A stretch of 64,000 nt of DNA from Dicaeum eximium (GCA_013396995.1 VWZP01002206.1:119542-183541); one strand, 5' to 3'. Counted from the stretch's first letter, positions 47,041 to 60,232 are shown. The notes: generated by a model not told the origin, from the letters alone. Translations and numbers: made by a program.

Positions 47041-47288
47041 AGGGACAGGACCCAGGGAACAGCTGGAGCTGTGTCAGGACAAGTTTAGGTTGGATAGCAG
47101 GAAAGGTTCTTCCCCCAGAGGGTGCTGCCCAGGCTCCCCAGGGAATGGTCCCAAGGCTGTCAGAGTTCCAGGAGGGTTGGGATACTGCTCCAAGGAACAG
47201 GGTGGGATTGTGTCCTGTGCAGGGCCAGGAGCTGGATTCCATGATCTTGTTAGTCCCTTCCAGCTCAGGATATTCCATGTTTCTGTGG
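47041..47288 (+). mobile_element. CR1 LINE fragment, third type
   Basis: CAGGACCCAGGGAACAGCTG, 'tgtcaggacaagtttaggtt', GGTTCTTCCCCCAGAGGGTG, 'ggctccccagggaatggtc', 'gtgcagggccaggagctgg' and a tail CAGGATATTCCATGTTTCTG. The tail wording (CAGCTCAGGATATTC) differs from types A and B, so this is another CR1 subfamily. Confidence 0.9.
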
Positions 47289-50200
47289 CACACCCCTGCA
47301 TGGAAAATGCTGGGCTGGGAATACAGGCAGGATGGGTTCATGGCTCACCCACACAGATACACCTGGACATTCACAGATTTTGCCAGTAACTTGCTCATTC
47401 CTCGTGTGCCTTTACAGTATTTTGCAATTTTGTCTATTTCTTAATTGCCTCACTGTTTGGTGAGTTTCTAAATTTGTTTGCTGTCCTTCATCTGCCCCAT
47501 GCTAGTCTGGGAAGCAGAGATGGTTTCCTGGGGGCTCTCCTGCAAACCTCCACCCCTCTCAGGTGTGTGCTGGTCCCTCCTGTGCCAGCTGATGCTGGTA
47601 ATCACTTTTCCAAAGTCTCCATAAGACAAGGGTTATGGACTTTGTGCCTGGAGAATGTCCTGTGTTTACCTGCATGGCCAGTGTTGGCATTTTGTGAAAT
47701 ACTTTGAGCTCCCACAGAAGCTTTGCTGCTAAAAAAACCCCACCAAACCAACAAGAAGTAAAACAAATTATATCAGAAATGGGAAACAGAAACAGTCCAG
47801 GCAGATTCCATTAGCCACAGGTTTTACTTTTTGTTTTAAGCTTTGATTAAAATCAGCAGCTTTTCTTGAAAGTAAAAAAATTACATATTTATGCTCACCT
47901 TTATTTCCACCACAGTGTGGGGTTGTAAATGAGGGGTCTGGTGGATCCCCCCACCTTCTCCTCCCTCTGCAGGGTCCCCTCTGATCAGAAAGTGTCCCCT
48001 GGCGGGGTGACAATGCTGGTGGCAGAGGACATGTGACTTCCCTCCAAGGTTTCTTGTGGACAAAGAAAGGAGAAGCATCGATTCCCTATCAATTCTTTAG
48101 GACCCCAGTGAAACAGCTGCTTGTTTCTCCTAAACAATTATGCCAAGACGGAAATTGGCTGGTGTCTGTATGGACTTTTTGGATGGGGAAAATTAAGCAG
48201 TAATAGCTGAAAAAATAATGTGGGCTATGAGATAATAGATGCCTGAGGGATAAAATTAAGCAGTATTTTACAACGAAGGAAGAGGGTTTGGCAATAAATA
48301 GTTTGCCTTTGACTTCCTTTTGTTTGCCAGAGGACTGATGCTGTTTGGGAGAGGTTGTCCTGGGCTGTATTTTCCAAGCAGATGTAGGAAAACAGTGAAG
48401 GTATGGAGGATTTTCAGTCCCCCCCAGGAGGCTGGTGCCAGGCTGGGATGCAGCTCACACTGCCAGCACTGCCTGTGTGTTGGATGTGACAGGGATGTGA
48501 CACTGGAGCAGCTGTGGGAAATCCCACTCTTGCAGGGGGATGTTTGGAAGAGAATAGCGAGGTTTACCAGACAAAATGGGAGCAGGATTGGGTTCAAATG
48601 CCACAGAGAGGCCAGAAAGCCCAGGAAGGGGTGGTGGTGTGTTCAGCAGCCCAGCAGGGACGAGTGGAGGTGATTCCCACTCTCCCTGTGTGCTGTGCTG
48701 TGCAGAAGCCCCTTCCCAAGAATGCCAGGACAGTGAGATTTGGTTTTATTCTGCCATCTCTCCATACTGTGCCTTTCCATAACAGCTCCCTGAGCACCTG
48801 GCTGAGGAGGTCATCTGGAAATGCTGTTTTCTCCATTTCAGGTACCACCGTGCCCTTCCACTTGTGCACAGGGAATGTGCCAGGGTGGGCTAGGAAAACA
48901 CCATGGTTGCTTCCTGATACCAGGGGGAACATCCTGGGGAGTGCCAGACTTTCTTTCTGCTCCAGGGGCACCATCGTGGGCAGGGCTTGTTCCTCTTCGC
49001 TTTGCATGAAATAAAAGCACAGTTCAAAGAGAGCTGCAGCCCCTAATCCCACCTTCCCAGGGATGGATTCGGGTGCAGCAGGTTGAGATATGAGCTCTTA
49101 GCCCAGGCCAGCTGCTGAGAGCTTTTAATTTCAGAGATCTCAGGGAAAGCTTCCCTGCCAGGTGGGGGGATTTCCTCAGAATGGATGGGCCTCGGGAGAG
49201 TTCAGAGTCCTGGCTGTCCCCAGGAGCTGAGTGGGACTTGGGAATGCTCAGCCCCTCTGCAAGCGAGGCCAAAGTATCTGGTGCATCCAGAATGGAATCA
49301 TGAAGTCGCTGTGCATTAAGACTCTGTTTTTATTCATGGAGTGTAATGTGATTCATTTGCCCTTTTGCTCTCGTGTTGAGAAGGCCTCATCTCGTATGCA
49401 CCGCTGGCTGCAGGCACAGCTCTGCTCAGTTATTATGTTTAGGGTTTTTGGCTGGGAGGGAACAGATATTTTCATCATGTGCAGAGTGGCTGCAGAGCTG
49501 ATGTGGTGCTGTCCCAGCCCTGGTGGGGAGCATTTAGCTGAGCCCAGCTCTCCTTCTCCAAACTGCCTGGTGAGGATCCTTCCTGCTCCAGCCCCTCGTG
49601 CCAGGGCAGTGTTGGTGCCCCTGCACCTCACCCAGGGCAGCAGGGACAGGCTGGGGGAGCAGCACCCTTGGGTGTCCCACTGACACTCAGTCCCCACCAG
49701 CTCCTTGCAGGGGAGGGGTTAAGCTGTTTACTGGGGAACCCAAACCCCAGGATTATGGATGTGGCACAGGATCCTGCTGATCTGTGGTGGGTGTAGGATG
49801 GGACCTTGCTCTGCTTGATGAACTGATGAAAAATGGGTGAAGGACACCGTGGGTGCTCACTGCTGCAGGTGTTTAGTGCAGCCAAGGAGGGAAATGATTC
49901 CTCCTTGGAGTTAAAAGAAGAAAGACACCAAGCAGGGCAAGAGCAAAGGATACAAAAGGATGGACAAAATGCAATTTTTTTAAATGTTAGCGTGGGAAGC
50001 ATCAATTAAGCCGCTAATTCCTAAAGAATATTAAGGAGTAAATCAGTTGGAGTCACCACCTCTCATAGTGGGACAGGCCCAGAGTGCTTCAACTCTGCCT
50101 GTTGGATCTCCACCTGCAAAACAAGTCAGCAATTCCCTCCCAGCCCTGACTGAGGTGGCCAGTCCTTTTTAATCACAGAGCCCTGAACTCTGTCCTGCTG

Positions 50201-50795
50201 GCAGATTCCACATGGTCACCCTGTGTGGCCCAGTGACCGTCTCAAAGTCCTCAGGTGACCCTGGGTGTCCCATGCTGCAGGGTCACAGCACGAGTGAAAA
50301 TCAGTCAGATTTTAGAAGCAAAGGGCAGCAGGAGGAGAGTTAACTCCATGTGTTTATTTTCTTTTTTGCCTTGTCCTCTTCTTCCCTGTTTTTTTATCTG
50401 CCCCTATACACTTCAGAGCCCAAATCCATGCTGGGAAGGACCCACAGGAAACAACATCTGAGGCACAGGCGAGGGGCAAGGCATGAGCGTAGTGCTTAAA
50501 TTGATGATTTTCTTACACTTTGTTGATGGGGAGGCATAAAAGAGGGTCAGGTGTGGATAAAGATAAGGGGTTTCACAAGAGTTTGGAGCCAGGAGCAGTT
50601 TGGGAAGGGGAGGTTTTTAGCCTCCAACGATTTGGGGAGACAAAAGAGGTAGAAGCAGGGAGGTAACAACGCCGACCTTCCCCGCTCTTTGTTTGCAAGA
50701 AATGCACAAATCGCTGCTGATGTTGCTGAGTGCTTCCCTGCTGCTCTGTGGCTTGATTTGGAGCTGCAGCCATTCCGAGCCTGGTTCCTGACTTC

Positions 50796-50842
50796 CAAAA
50801 AAAACCCAAACAAAAAAAAACAAAAAAACAAACCCCAACAAC
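50796..50842. repeat. A-rich tract (AAAC/AACCC)n
   Basis: Low-complexity run of A with scattered C. Confidence 0.85.
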
Positions 50843-51393
50843 CAGATCCGGCCAATGGAATCGCAATTGTTCCCTCAGTGGTGCCCACTGGGAAGAGCAG
50901 GACACCAACACCTTCACCTTGCATCAGCCTTAGATCCTGGGCGGATTTGGTACAGATTAATACATTTTGGAGAGTTCTAGAAAGGTCAGAAACAGAAAAG
51001 AAGCTCTAATAGCAGTATAGCAACCAGCTGGCTGCATTGGGTTTCATTTTAGTGCCATAGTAACACCAGGAACCTGGGTGTCAGTACCGTGCCCACTGAA
51101 TGCCAGGGCCCCCCTCTTTTTGTCAGGAGACAAGCCCATAAGAAGGTATTTTCTTCCTGAAGAATTTATCTGAGGCAGTAATGGGCTTTTTGGAGGGTTT
51201 GGTCCTCGTACCCAGAGATGTAAGGTGGGTGATTTACAAGGCACTGTGCAAATGCCAAATTGTTAGGCAGAACTGCTGCTGATTTAGAAGGCAGTTAAAG
51301 CTCTGAATGTGCCAAGTGCCAGTAGAGTGTTTCTACAGATGGAATAACTGGAAATATTGGAGAGATTCCAAGGGTTTAATCAAATTCAACCAG

Positions 51394-51440
51394 GTTTTTT
51401 TCCCCTTTTTCTTTTCCTTTTTTTTTTTTTTTAACTGCAG
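51394..51440 (+). other. Strong 3' splice-site-like tract
   Basis: About 39 bases of nearly unbroken T/C followed by AACTGCAG ending at 51440, with TTTAATCAA upstream as a possible branch point. No good donor follows within 150 bp, so an exon is not supported. Confidence 0.2.
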
Positions 51441-54400
51441 AATTCTCTGAGGAATGCGGGTTGAAATAGTAGATTATTCCACTGCCTTTAGTACCGTGGG
51501 GGAGATTTTTACAGATGAACATAAAGCAAACACACAAGACTTTGAAGCAAACACATAAGTGGGTCTATTAGCGAGGGCTGGAGCAGCAATGCCATGAAAT
51601 GCTGGACCAGAGTGGAGAACATCTCAGATATCCTGGCAGGAGGCTCCTTGGAAGCAGAATGATGGGTTTGCACTCCTGCAGCACAAAGGGAAGTGGCAGC
51701 CACAGTGTCGCTGGTCCAGTTCTGCCGGACCCAGGCAGGTTTTGGTGGGATTCTGGCCGTGCTCTCCGTGCTCGCAGTGCAGTGCTGGAACATGCATATG
51801 TTTCTGCACAGATGCCCACCTTCCTCTAGTCTTGTTGACAGCCTTTCCAAGGCTTCTTATTTAGCCAGACCATATGTGCTTGGGCACGGAGATAGTGGGA
51901 TGTGGAAAGAGCAGCGCATTATCCTTGGGCTGCAAACACCATCAGGAGCAATTCCCAGCAAATTTTGCCGGCGCAGAGATCCAGGGCTGCTGATCCTGCA
52001 TCGCAGGGCACGCGCAGCCGTCGGAGGCCATTCCTCCCCTCGTTTGTCAAAACCAGGGTCCAGAAAGCCACTTGCCTTTGTTCTATCCCCAAGCCAGCTC
52101 TCACTGTCCACTCCTTGAATATTCATCCAAAGCACAGGTGGAGGTCAGGGGGGAGAGGGGCAATGGTATCTCCAGGTGAAGCTTTGCTGCTGGGGACCAA
52201 GCTGGGGAAGGGGTTGGAAATTTTTCTGTGGGTTTTCCCTTGTGGGTACAGAAAATGAGGAGTCCATCCCCATTTCTGGCAGCAGTGTTTTGTTTGGGGG
52301 TGAGATGGCAGGGCCAGGGTGTGGCTGTGAGGAGTGGCTGTCCCTGGAGCAATGCTGGGACAGCACTGGAGCCTTTACCTTGCTGGGTGTGGACTTTTTT
52401 CAGCAGGATTTTTGGGTTTTGCAGACAGCCTGATTGGATACATTAATAGTCATTTATTAATTCTTGTAAGGGGAGAAGTTTCCTGCTTTTCCTGGAGTGT
52501 TTGGTATTGATCCTCCCTGGAGTTGGGGACTGTCCCTCCGAGGTGCTGCCGTGCTCCCGACACAGACCCCGTGTGGCTCTGAGCTGTGTTTCTCATGGAA
52601 TAAATCGCTCCAAAGCCATTAGCCTCAATGCCACAGTCTGCTGCTCTTGCTTTCCTGCCCCCACCTCCACCCTGCCATTGATCCAGCCTGCTCCCTGTTT
52701 GCTGCAGTCAGGGCTGCCTCTGCTGCTGCGCACAAATTGCCTTAAAATTGAATTGGTTAAAACCATTTCATAAACATTCCCTCCCCTTCCTGATCCTAGC
52801 CACTGCGCCAGCCAGAGCTGGAGCTTTCATGTGATTTTACCTGGCCAAGGGGTGGGGCAAGATTCCCAATTTTATGTGTGTTTGTGTGCTGTTTTTTTTT
52901 TTAAAGTCAGTGTAAAAATTAAAGCTGATGTGGTTATAGGAATCAGGTCCCTGAAGAAGCTGTTGTCTATCTATGGATCTGTGTCCTTGGTAGCGTATCC
53001 TGCTCAAAGGATCTCCTGGTGTGCCTCAGCTCCTCTTGGCTTTGCAGGGATTAGGATTCTCTGTGTGCCATGTGCCACCAGCCCCTCTGAGATGAGAGCT
53101 CCAGTGCTCGTGCTGGGCAGTGCTCCTGCAGCTTCAAGGCACCAGGATCATTGTTTTCCTGCTGATGTGCTCGTGGTCTGACCAGAGGCAGTTGGGAGAT
53201 GTGGAGCTGTGGCATTTTGGAGGTGTTCAACTGGTGTAACACCCCGGGGTACAGCAGGTCCACAGCGGGATGGGGATGATGCCTGGGATTTTGGAGCACA
53301 TCCCTCCAAAGCACCTGGGGACTGCAGGGAGGAGGTGAGGCCATGCTCACCTCCCTGGAGCTGAGGAGATGTGCTCACCTACAGAGGTGCAGATGCCTGT
53401 GCCTGGGGCTGCAGGAGCACTCTGAGCCAGTGGCACAGGAGCTCTGTATCAGACACATCCAGATGCTGTGCTGATGCCAAAAAGCTTTTGTAAGGACTGT
53501 GGAAAGAAGGCTTGGAAATAAGAAACAGCTTTGCAGGTAGTCTTAAGTGTCACCCCGAAAAGGTGTGTTTGTACAAAAGGTGGCACAGTGCTCCCAGCAG
53601 CTGGTGATGTTCCATTGTTCCTCATTCACCATCCGTCCCTTCAAACTCCTCTTCACTCCAGATTCTCTCACAAGAGCCCTTCTGCAGCAACGTTTATCTC
53701 AAGTGCTGCTATATCAGGATCCATCGATCTTGTCATAAGATCATCTGCACCCAGTCGAAGCTCTGAGGGTGCAAAAGTGACACGAGCTCTCTGTTCCTCT
53801 GGGCCTGCTCTTTGGTGCTGCCGAGAGGCTGGCTCGGGGTGGGGTTTGCTTGGATCTTCCTTGTGGGGTGGGACCCATCCCAGAGTGTTCCCATGGTGGA
53901 GGGCCCAGCCCAGCATGATCATCTGTCTCCAGGAGGTGACAGGACCCAGCTAAGTCTCAGTCCTCTGGCACCCTCTTAGCCACTTTGCACATCCTTGTGG
54001 AAATCTGCCTGAATTCAGCCTTCTCCTAGGATTCCTCCTTCCTGTCCTTTCCTAGAAGCTCTTGGTCCTGCAGTCTCTGCCTCTGGAACACCCCGTGCAT
54101 ATCCTGGAGAATATTCTGGCTGGGCCTTCCCAACGCTTGAAAGTTTCCTTTTGTGTTACACTGAAAGCAGTTTGAACAAGCTCCTGCAGGAATATTTCCC
54201 ATGCCTACAGATCCTCCCTAAACTCTTCTCTAACGTCTTGTCTGCAGGAGGTGGTGGTATGAAAGGACAGCAGACATTTCTGGCATTGTGAAGCCTCACT
54301 GTGCCCTCACCCTGGGACCTCTCTGCCTGTTGAGACTCCTCCACCCTTGTCTCCTGATGGCAAACATGGTGCTGCTGCATCCAGTAAAATTTTTTGTGTT

Positions 54401-54472
54401 ATAACATCTGTACAGGCTTCTACTTTTGGTATTTCACATAGAATAATGATTATAAGAAATTAGTGTGGTTAA

Positions 54473-54650
54473 TGGTGGTGAGACCCTGGCCCAGAGCAGC
54501 TGTGGCTGCCCCTGGATCCCTGGAAGTGTCCAAAGCCAGGCTGGACAGGACTTGGAGCACCCTGGGATAGTGAAAGGTGTCCCTGCCTATGGCAGGGGGG
54601 GGGAATAAGATGTTCTTTAAGGTTCCTGTCAACCCAAGCAATTCTGTAAG
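54473..54650 (+). mobile_element. CR1 LINE fragment, type A
   Basis: TGGTGGTGAGACCCTGGCCC (small deletion), CAGAGCAGCTGTGGCTGCCC, 'tggaagtgtccaaagccagg', 'gtgtccctgcctatggcagg', TTAAGGTTCCTGTCAACCCA and an ATTCTGTAAG end. Confidence 0.92.
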
Positions 54651-55160
54651 TCTTATTGACAGCCCTGAAGCTCACCCAGAGAACCCAACACCAGTGGTGC
54701 AAATTTATTTGCACATTTTAGTTCAGACAGGGCCACCTTCAAGGGCCACAGAGCAATTTCAGTTTCTGCTTAGGTGTTGTCATTCCTGTTGTCCTGTCAG
54801 GCAGGAGGTGCTGCTGATGCCTGTGTCAGGCTCAAGGCAGGCTCAGCAATAAACTTTCTATCTGGGAATCATTGGTTTACTCCTGCTCTGGGGCCACATT
54901 GGAGCTGCAGGTGAGGTGCTGCTGCCAACATGTTGTGGTCTCAGCCCTTCTTCTCATCCTCAAACTCTCCCTTTACACCTGTTTTGAAGGGTTATTACCA
55001 CTGGTGCCTGATTCCCTCTCTTCTCCCCTGAAAAAGAGAAGGAAATTTACCTGGACAATGTTGTGTGTCCGTGTTTTACAGCGCTGACCTCGTGTGCCAG
55101 AACCAGATGCCACCCCAGATCTGCTGAGGTTTGTTTGGCTGTGTCATCCTGCCCTTGCTG

Positions 55161-55205
55161 GACAGGACAGGACAGGACAGGACAGGACAGGACAGAACAG
55201 GACAG
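55161..55205. repeat. (GACAG)9 microsatellite
   Basis: Nine 5-bp units GACAG, of which the eighth is AACAG. It is likely length-variable between individuals. Confidence 0.97.
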
Positions 55206-56446
55206 GGAGTGCCACGAGGCACAGCCTGAAACCCCTCACCTGAGGGGCCTCTGAACTTGGGCAAGCTGAGTGCTCCCCGTTGAGGTTTTCAAAGGAGAGA
55301 GGTGGAATCCCACCCCAAAATGAAATTATAAACCAGAATCTCCTCTTCTGGGACAAGTGCCCCAAAGAACAGTATTTTGAGGCTCTTTCTCAGGTTTTCC
55401 TCCTTTTTTCAGATGGAACAGGACATTTCTTTCCAAGGAAACAGAGAAAACATGAACTGTCTCTTCCACTCAGGAGTGATTTTTTGTCAGCTCCTGGTGG
55501 TTGTTCCCCTGCCTTGGAGCTGACAAGGAGGCACTGGGATGCCCCTGGAGCCATCAGCCACCTGGGACCTTCTGCTCTTCCCTCCTTCCCCTTCTCACAC
55601 CACCCAGTGCTCATCCTGTGGCTCTTGGCTAGACAAGGAATTTAGTATTCAGGAAGTTGGGAAGTTTGACTGTCCTTGGTCTAATTAGTTCCTTAAGCAC
55701 AGGGGAGCTCAGATCACAGTTCAAATGGCTGTAATTTGAGTGAGCTTGAGACAATAGGAGAGGATTAAGTAGCAAAATTGTGTCTATTACTTTGGCCAAA
55801 AAAAAGGAAAAACTATTCAATTTGAGTGGAATATATAATTTTCCGAGCATGAGGGTTAGGTATTAATGTGGGCTTGGCAGAGTTCATAATTTGTAAGACT
55901 GCACTGAGAGTTCTTCACGTGCTGAGATCTGAGATCAAGGCTGGAAGTTAAGCACAACTTTCTGGAAATTCTCCTCCAAACAAATAATTGGCCTCAACAA
56001 AGAGGTGACTGGAGAAGATTTAATTGCTTATTTTTGTAGGAGGTCCTCCTAAATGGTCTTCTGGTATTAAATCCTGTGGATGTCTATAAAATTTTGGAGG
56101 TGGCTTTTCTCCTGCCTCCCTTTTCCAGGCTAAGAGCTTCCCTGAAGGGGATCCATTTCCAGGGGTCTCTCCCCTCAAAAGGGCACGGTAGAAATACAAA
56201 AGCCCAAACACCCTGGGGATTCAAAATAATGCATCTTGGAGTGAAAGCCTCTCTTCCCCCCCTCTCTCTTGGCAGCAGATGTTGGAATCCAGGTGTTTTG
56301 CACACAGAGGGCTGCAGCAGGCGCAGCCCCGCGCATGTGCTGCGTCCCTGGGAGTCCTAAGTGGTGTTTTCATGCTTTTAGTGGTATTGTGCAAGGCATG
56401 GCTGAGGGACAAAATCATTCTTTGTCTATCTAGGATGGGTAAATGG

Positions 56447-56450
<4 letters not shown>

Positions 56451-56484
<34 letters not shown>
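56451..56484. repeat. 34-base T homopolymer
   Basis: An uninterrupted run of 34 T on the plus strand, poly-A on the minus strand. It could be a retroposon tail or an expanded mononucleotide repeat. The exact length in the assembly may be unreliable. Confidence 0.95.
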
Positions 56485-56488
<4 letters not shown>

Positions 56489-56697
56489 CTGTGTGCCTGC
56501 ATCTGTTCTGATAGGGGAAAAACAATGCTAATTGGAACATTTGAAGGGGTTTGGAATGAAAGAGAACAAACATTACCAGGCTGAGAAATTTAAAGGGAAT
56601 TTAGTCAAAATATCTGAGTTTAAGGACTTCCAGGAGTGGTTTTGGTTGGCTTAAACTTGAGCATGGTGAGAATAAAAGGCCTTTGATGGCTGATTTC

Positions 56698-56940
56698 ATG
56701 GAATTATTTTGGTTGGAAAAGCCCTTTAAGATCTTTGAGTCCAGCCATTCCTTCAGCACTGCCAAGGCCACCTCTGAGCCATGTCCCCAAGTGCCATACC
56801 CACATGGCTTTAAATCCCTCTGGGGATGGGGATCACTCTCATCACTGCCCTGGACAGCTGTGCCAGGGCTGGACAACCCTTTGGGGGAAGAAATTTTCCC
56901 TATTATCCAACCTAAACCTCCCCTGGCACACCTTGAGGGC
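56698..56940 (-). mobile_element. CR1 LINE fragment, type B
   Basis: ATGGAATTATTTTGGTTGGA (3' terminus), 'aaagccctttaagatctttg', CACTGCCAAGGCCACCTCTG, 'ccatgtccccaagtgccata', 'cagctgtgccagggctggac' and TATTATCCAACCTAAACCTC. Confidence 0.93.
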
Positions 56941-58004
56941 AGGGATGTCCTGCTACCGCCTCTTATTTTCCTATAAAGAAATCAGGTTTGAGCATTGCAC
57001 AGATGATGCAGGAAAACCACCCAGTTTTGTCCTTTCTTGCTGTCCCATCAATGTGTGTGACCTGTGAGGGGTTCAGAAGGTGCTGGATCAGCAGATCCCT
57101 GCTGGAACCAGGTCCTTCCCACAACAGCCATGATTCCAGGGAGCATTAAATACGGCTCTTTTTGCTGCAGGTACTCATGCTGCACCAGGGAATGGGCAGA
57201 GGTACCAGGCAGCTCTGGCTGTATTTTCTGTGTGGATAAAGAGGTTCCTGCTCAGGGATACTTAGGACTTACAAAGCTTTTGGCTGAGAATTTGCTGTGC
57301 ACTGCAGAGGGACACAGTGATACCCTAATGGTGCCTCCAGTCTCCTTTGAAGTCTGGGCAGAGGTCATGTTTACTGGTGTTTTTTTAATGTTGGCTTATT
57401 TCTTCAGGTCTGCCCTTTTTTTTTTTCTCCTCTAACCTGAAGGCTTGTGCTTGCTTGGTTCTCCTGCTGGCCACCTTTAAATCAACCAGAGAACGAAGGA
57501 TTGGCTTCACCAGCATTTCATTTATTCCTCCTGTGTTGGCTTCTTTGCTTGAAGCCTCTCAGTAGGCAAGGGGTTAAACAGCATCCTTATGGTTCTTCCA
57601 GTTACCCCATCAAGACTGTTTAAAAATTAGCTTCTCCCCACTTACTGCACTATAATTAGGATACAGGAGTTGTGGGGAATGATTTCACAAAGTGACTTGG
57701 TGTACTCGCCCGTGCACCCCAGGGAGCCAGGCAATTATGCATACATAATTCCACTCTTTGAATATTTTCTCTTTCTCTGCATAATTTCTCTCTATTCATC
57801 TTTCCAGTGTCCTTCTGAGATAAACTTAGAAGTCTCAGCTTTCAGAATTTAAAAAAAGCTCCTGTGCCTGCGTGTGCACTATTTGCATTTAAGCCAGCAG
57901 CTGCTCTCGGGGCTGCGGCGGAGGGGAGAGGAGGGCATGGAGCTCAGGGAAGGAGGCAGGAGAATCCCCCCTGTGCTTCTGGGGAAGGATCATAAAGAGG
58001 CTGG
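56941..58004. other. Unique spacer between two CR1 copies
   Basis: No gene recognised. T-run of 14 at about 57413-57426. AT-rich part with ATTATGCATACATAATTCC near 57733. Confidence 0.5.
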
Positions 58005-58241
58005 GAATCACAGAATAGAACCACAGAATTGTTCAGGGTGGAAAAGCCCTCTCAGATCAAGTCCAGCCGCTCCCTCAGCACTGCCAAGGCCACCGCTGCC
58101 CCATGTCCCCAAGTGCCACATCCACAGGTCTGTTAAATCCCTCCAGGGATGGGGACTCCTCCACTGCCCTGGGCAGCTGTGCCAGGGCTGGACAGCCCTT
58201 TGGGCAAAGACATTTTTCCTCAAATCCAATCTAAACCTCCA
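58005..58241 (-). mobile_element. CR1 LINE fragment, type B, with repeated 3' octamers
   Basis: The 3' tail reads GAATCACAGAATAGAACCACAG on this strand, showing more than one CR1 octamer. Then TTCAGGGTGGAAAAGCCCTC, CACTGCCAAGGCCACCGCTG, 'cacatccacaggtctgttaa', GGGCAGCTGTGCCAGGGCTG and 'caaatccaatctaaacctcc'. Confidence 0.94.
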
Positions 58242-59563
58242 CAAAAGGTTATGGGTTTGAGTAACCCGATCCAGTGAAAGATGCCCCTGCTCACAGCTGG
58301 GGGTTTGGTTGGGATGATTTTTAGGAGGTTCCCTCCAGGGATATTTTGGAGCTGCCCCTTTCAGGGGTGTGTTTTGGTTCTCATGCCCTGTGTGTGCTGT
58401 TCTCAGGGAATTCACTGCAGCCTGGCAGGGAAGCACAAGTGACTGCAGCATCTTTCCCCTGCTCCGGTCAGTTTATCTCTATAAACTCGCTGTTGACATG
58501 ATGCAATTTCTCCTGCTTGCAGTGTAGCTGTAGAGCAGCAAAGTTGTGATAAAAGACAACTTGTTGAAGGGATTCTTTGTCATACTCACGATTCATCTGC
58601 AATTCTTTTTCTTCCCTGGCCAGGAGTGTGGTGGTGCTTTGCAATTATCCCTGCATTTGATGCCTGTTCCTTCTTCCCCCCACCCGCCTTCCTTCCTGAT
58701 TCAAGTTGTCCATTTGTTCTCTCTTCCTTTTAGCTTCTTCTCCTTTTTTTTTTATTTTATCCACCACCTTCTCAAGGCACTGAAGCTGTAAGTGCTTTAC
58801 TGTGGTCTGAGGAGAAGCTCCTGTTCTACTTCCTAAAGAAAGCTCATTGTGTAGAGCCATGAAAAACGATCTAAACAACACAAGGGAATAAAGGCACCAA
58901 ATTTCTCTGAAAGTTTTTCTTTTCCTTTCCTATTTTTTATTTTTTAAGGAATAATACATAAGCTGCTAGGAGAGGGCAGAAATGTCTCCTGCTTCTCTCT
59001 GGTTGTGCCTGTCAGGCTGTGAAATTCTAAGGAAACCTGTGTTTTTACATGGGAGCTTGAAAGCTGGACACCCCACCTCCAAACCTTTGCTGTTCTCGGC
59101 ATTATCCTCATAAGCCTAACAGAAAAATCCTCAGATTGTTCCCAAACAGCACAGAATCAAAGCTTACAAGGCAGTAGTGTAATTACTTGCTTTCTTTTTT
59201 GGTGCCAGTTTATTGCCATCTTATGTAAGACACTCCAGCACGTTCAAAGGGGCTTTTTAGCAGTGAGAGCTCAGTGATTCCACTCTCAGCAGAGTTACTG
59301 GGGGCTTGCAGCAGGACAGGGATGGGTTTGGATCCTGGCTGCAGTTCTGCAAGTGGGCAGAGGCCCAGGATGTGCCAGAGCCACCCCTGCAGGACCCAGC
59401 CCATCCCTGCTGGATCCCTCTCAGCCCCCCAGCCCTTGGTACATGCTGGACCCATCTGCAGCACCTCACCCCTGGGTACATCCATCCCTTCCTGGCCAAA
59501 AAGGCTCTGAAGCACCATTTCAAATTTAGTCAGTCAGTTATGTGCATGGGGCTTTCAAAATTA

Positions 59564-59640
59564 AAATAATTTAAAATATTATATTATAAATATATATTTT
59601 ATATAAAATATTTTATATATAGTACCCACTATATAGATTA
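59564..59640. repeat. AT-rich tract with 20-bp perfect palindrome
   Basis: Nearly pure A/T from 59564 to about 59621. Bases 59600-59619 form a perfect palindrome centred on AAAATATTTT, able to form a cruciform. Confidence 0.9.
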
Positions 59641-59708
59641 CATATTTATTTTTATTATGTATTTAGAAGTTGCATAAAATTAATGACACCTTAAGGAAAT
59701 TAATGGGG

Positions 59709-59776
59709 TTATTATTATTGTTGTTATTATTATTATTATTATTATTACTGTTACTACTACCATTATCATCATCATC
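59709..59776. repeat. Interrupted (ATT)n / (ATC)n microsatellite
   Basis: About ten ATT units with a GTT interruption, grading into ACT and ATC units. Confidence 0.95.
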
Positions 59777-60232
59777 CCTATCCTTTTCCCTCCTCATCAT
59801 TGTAATTATCACCACCATTCCTGGTGTTTCCCTGTTGGCAGAACCTCAGCCAGATGTGTTGCTGAGCCCAGGGCTGGTGAGGAGTGATCCCTGTCTGTCT
59901 TAGGGTCAGGGAGTGCAGGGCAGTGCTGCCTCCTGGTTAACATCGGGATCTTTATCCACAGGGATTGCTCCAGTGAGCCTTGTCCTTTGCCCTTAGGGTT
60001 CTTTCAGTTACCCCATCATACTTCCATGGTGGAAAGAGGGAATTTTGGGGGGAATTTTGTCAGCTCTTCCCATCTCTGCTCAGCATGGCCACTATGGCAT
60101 CACACTGTTTAAATAAAAGGAACTTTAAATTCAGTTCTCTTTTCACCACTGATGGATGTGGACAGTGAGGATCCACCAGTCCCACTTCCAAGTTTGGTTA
60201 CTTTCCCAGTGATTTCTTTCTCACTCATGCAG

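Larger units (their letters stand above)
47289..54472. other. Unique noncoding DNA
   Basis: About 7 kb without CR1. It holds an A-rich tract at 50796-50842, a long T/C tract ending in a CAG at 51440, and a near repeat of GCAAACACA at about 51527-51556. Frames up to 166 codons on both strands have no motif I recognise. A 141-codon frame at 51693-52118 contains a CpG-bearing part (51970-52030) but no known domain. Confidence 0.5.
54651..56697. other. Unique DNA with a pentamer array and a T tract
   Basis: Holds the GACAG array (55161-55205) and the 34-T run (56451-56484). No gene is recognised. Confidence 0.5.
58242..60232. other. Unique DNA with AT palindrome and ATT microsatellite
   Basis: No gene is recognised. 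The block 59564-59776 is very AT-rich and holds a palindrome and a trinucleotide repeat. A T/C-rich tract is at about 58720-58760. Confidence 0.5.

Noticed and set aside
59670..59903. Open frame with a poly-leucine run
   Set aside because: Translation of the ATT/TTA microsatellite.
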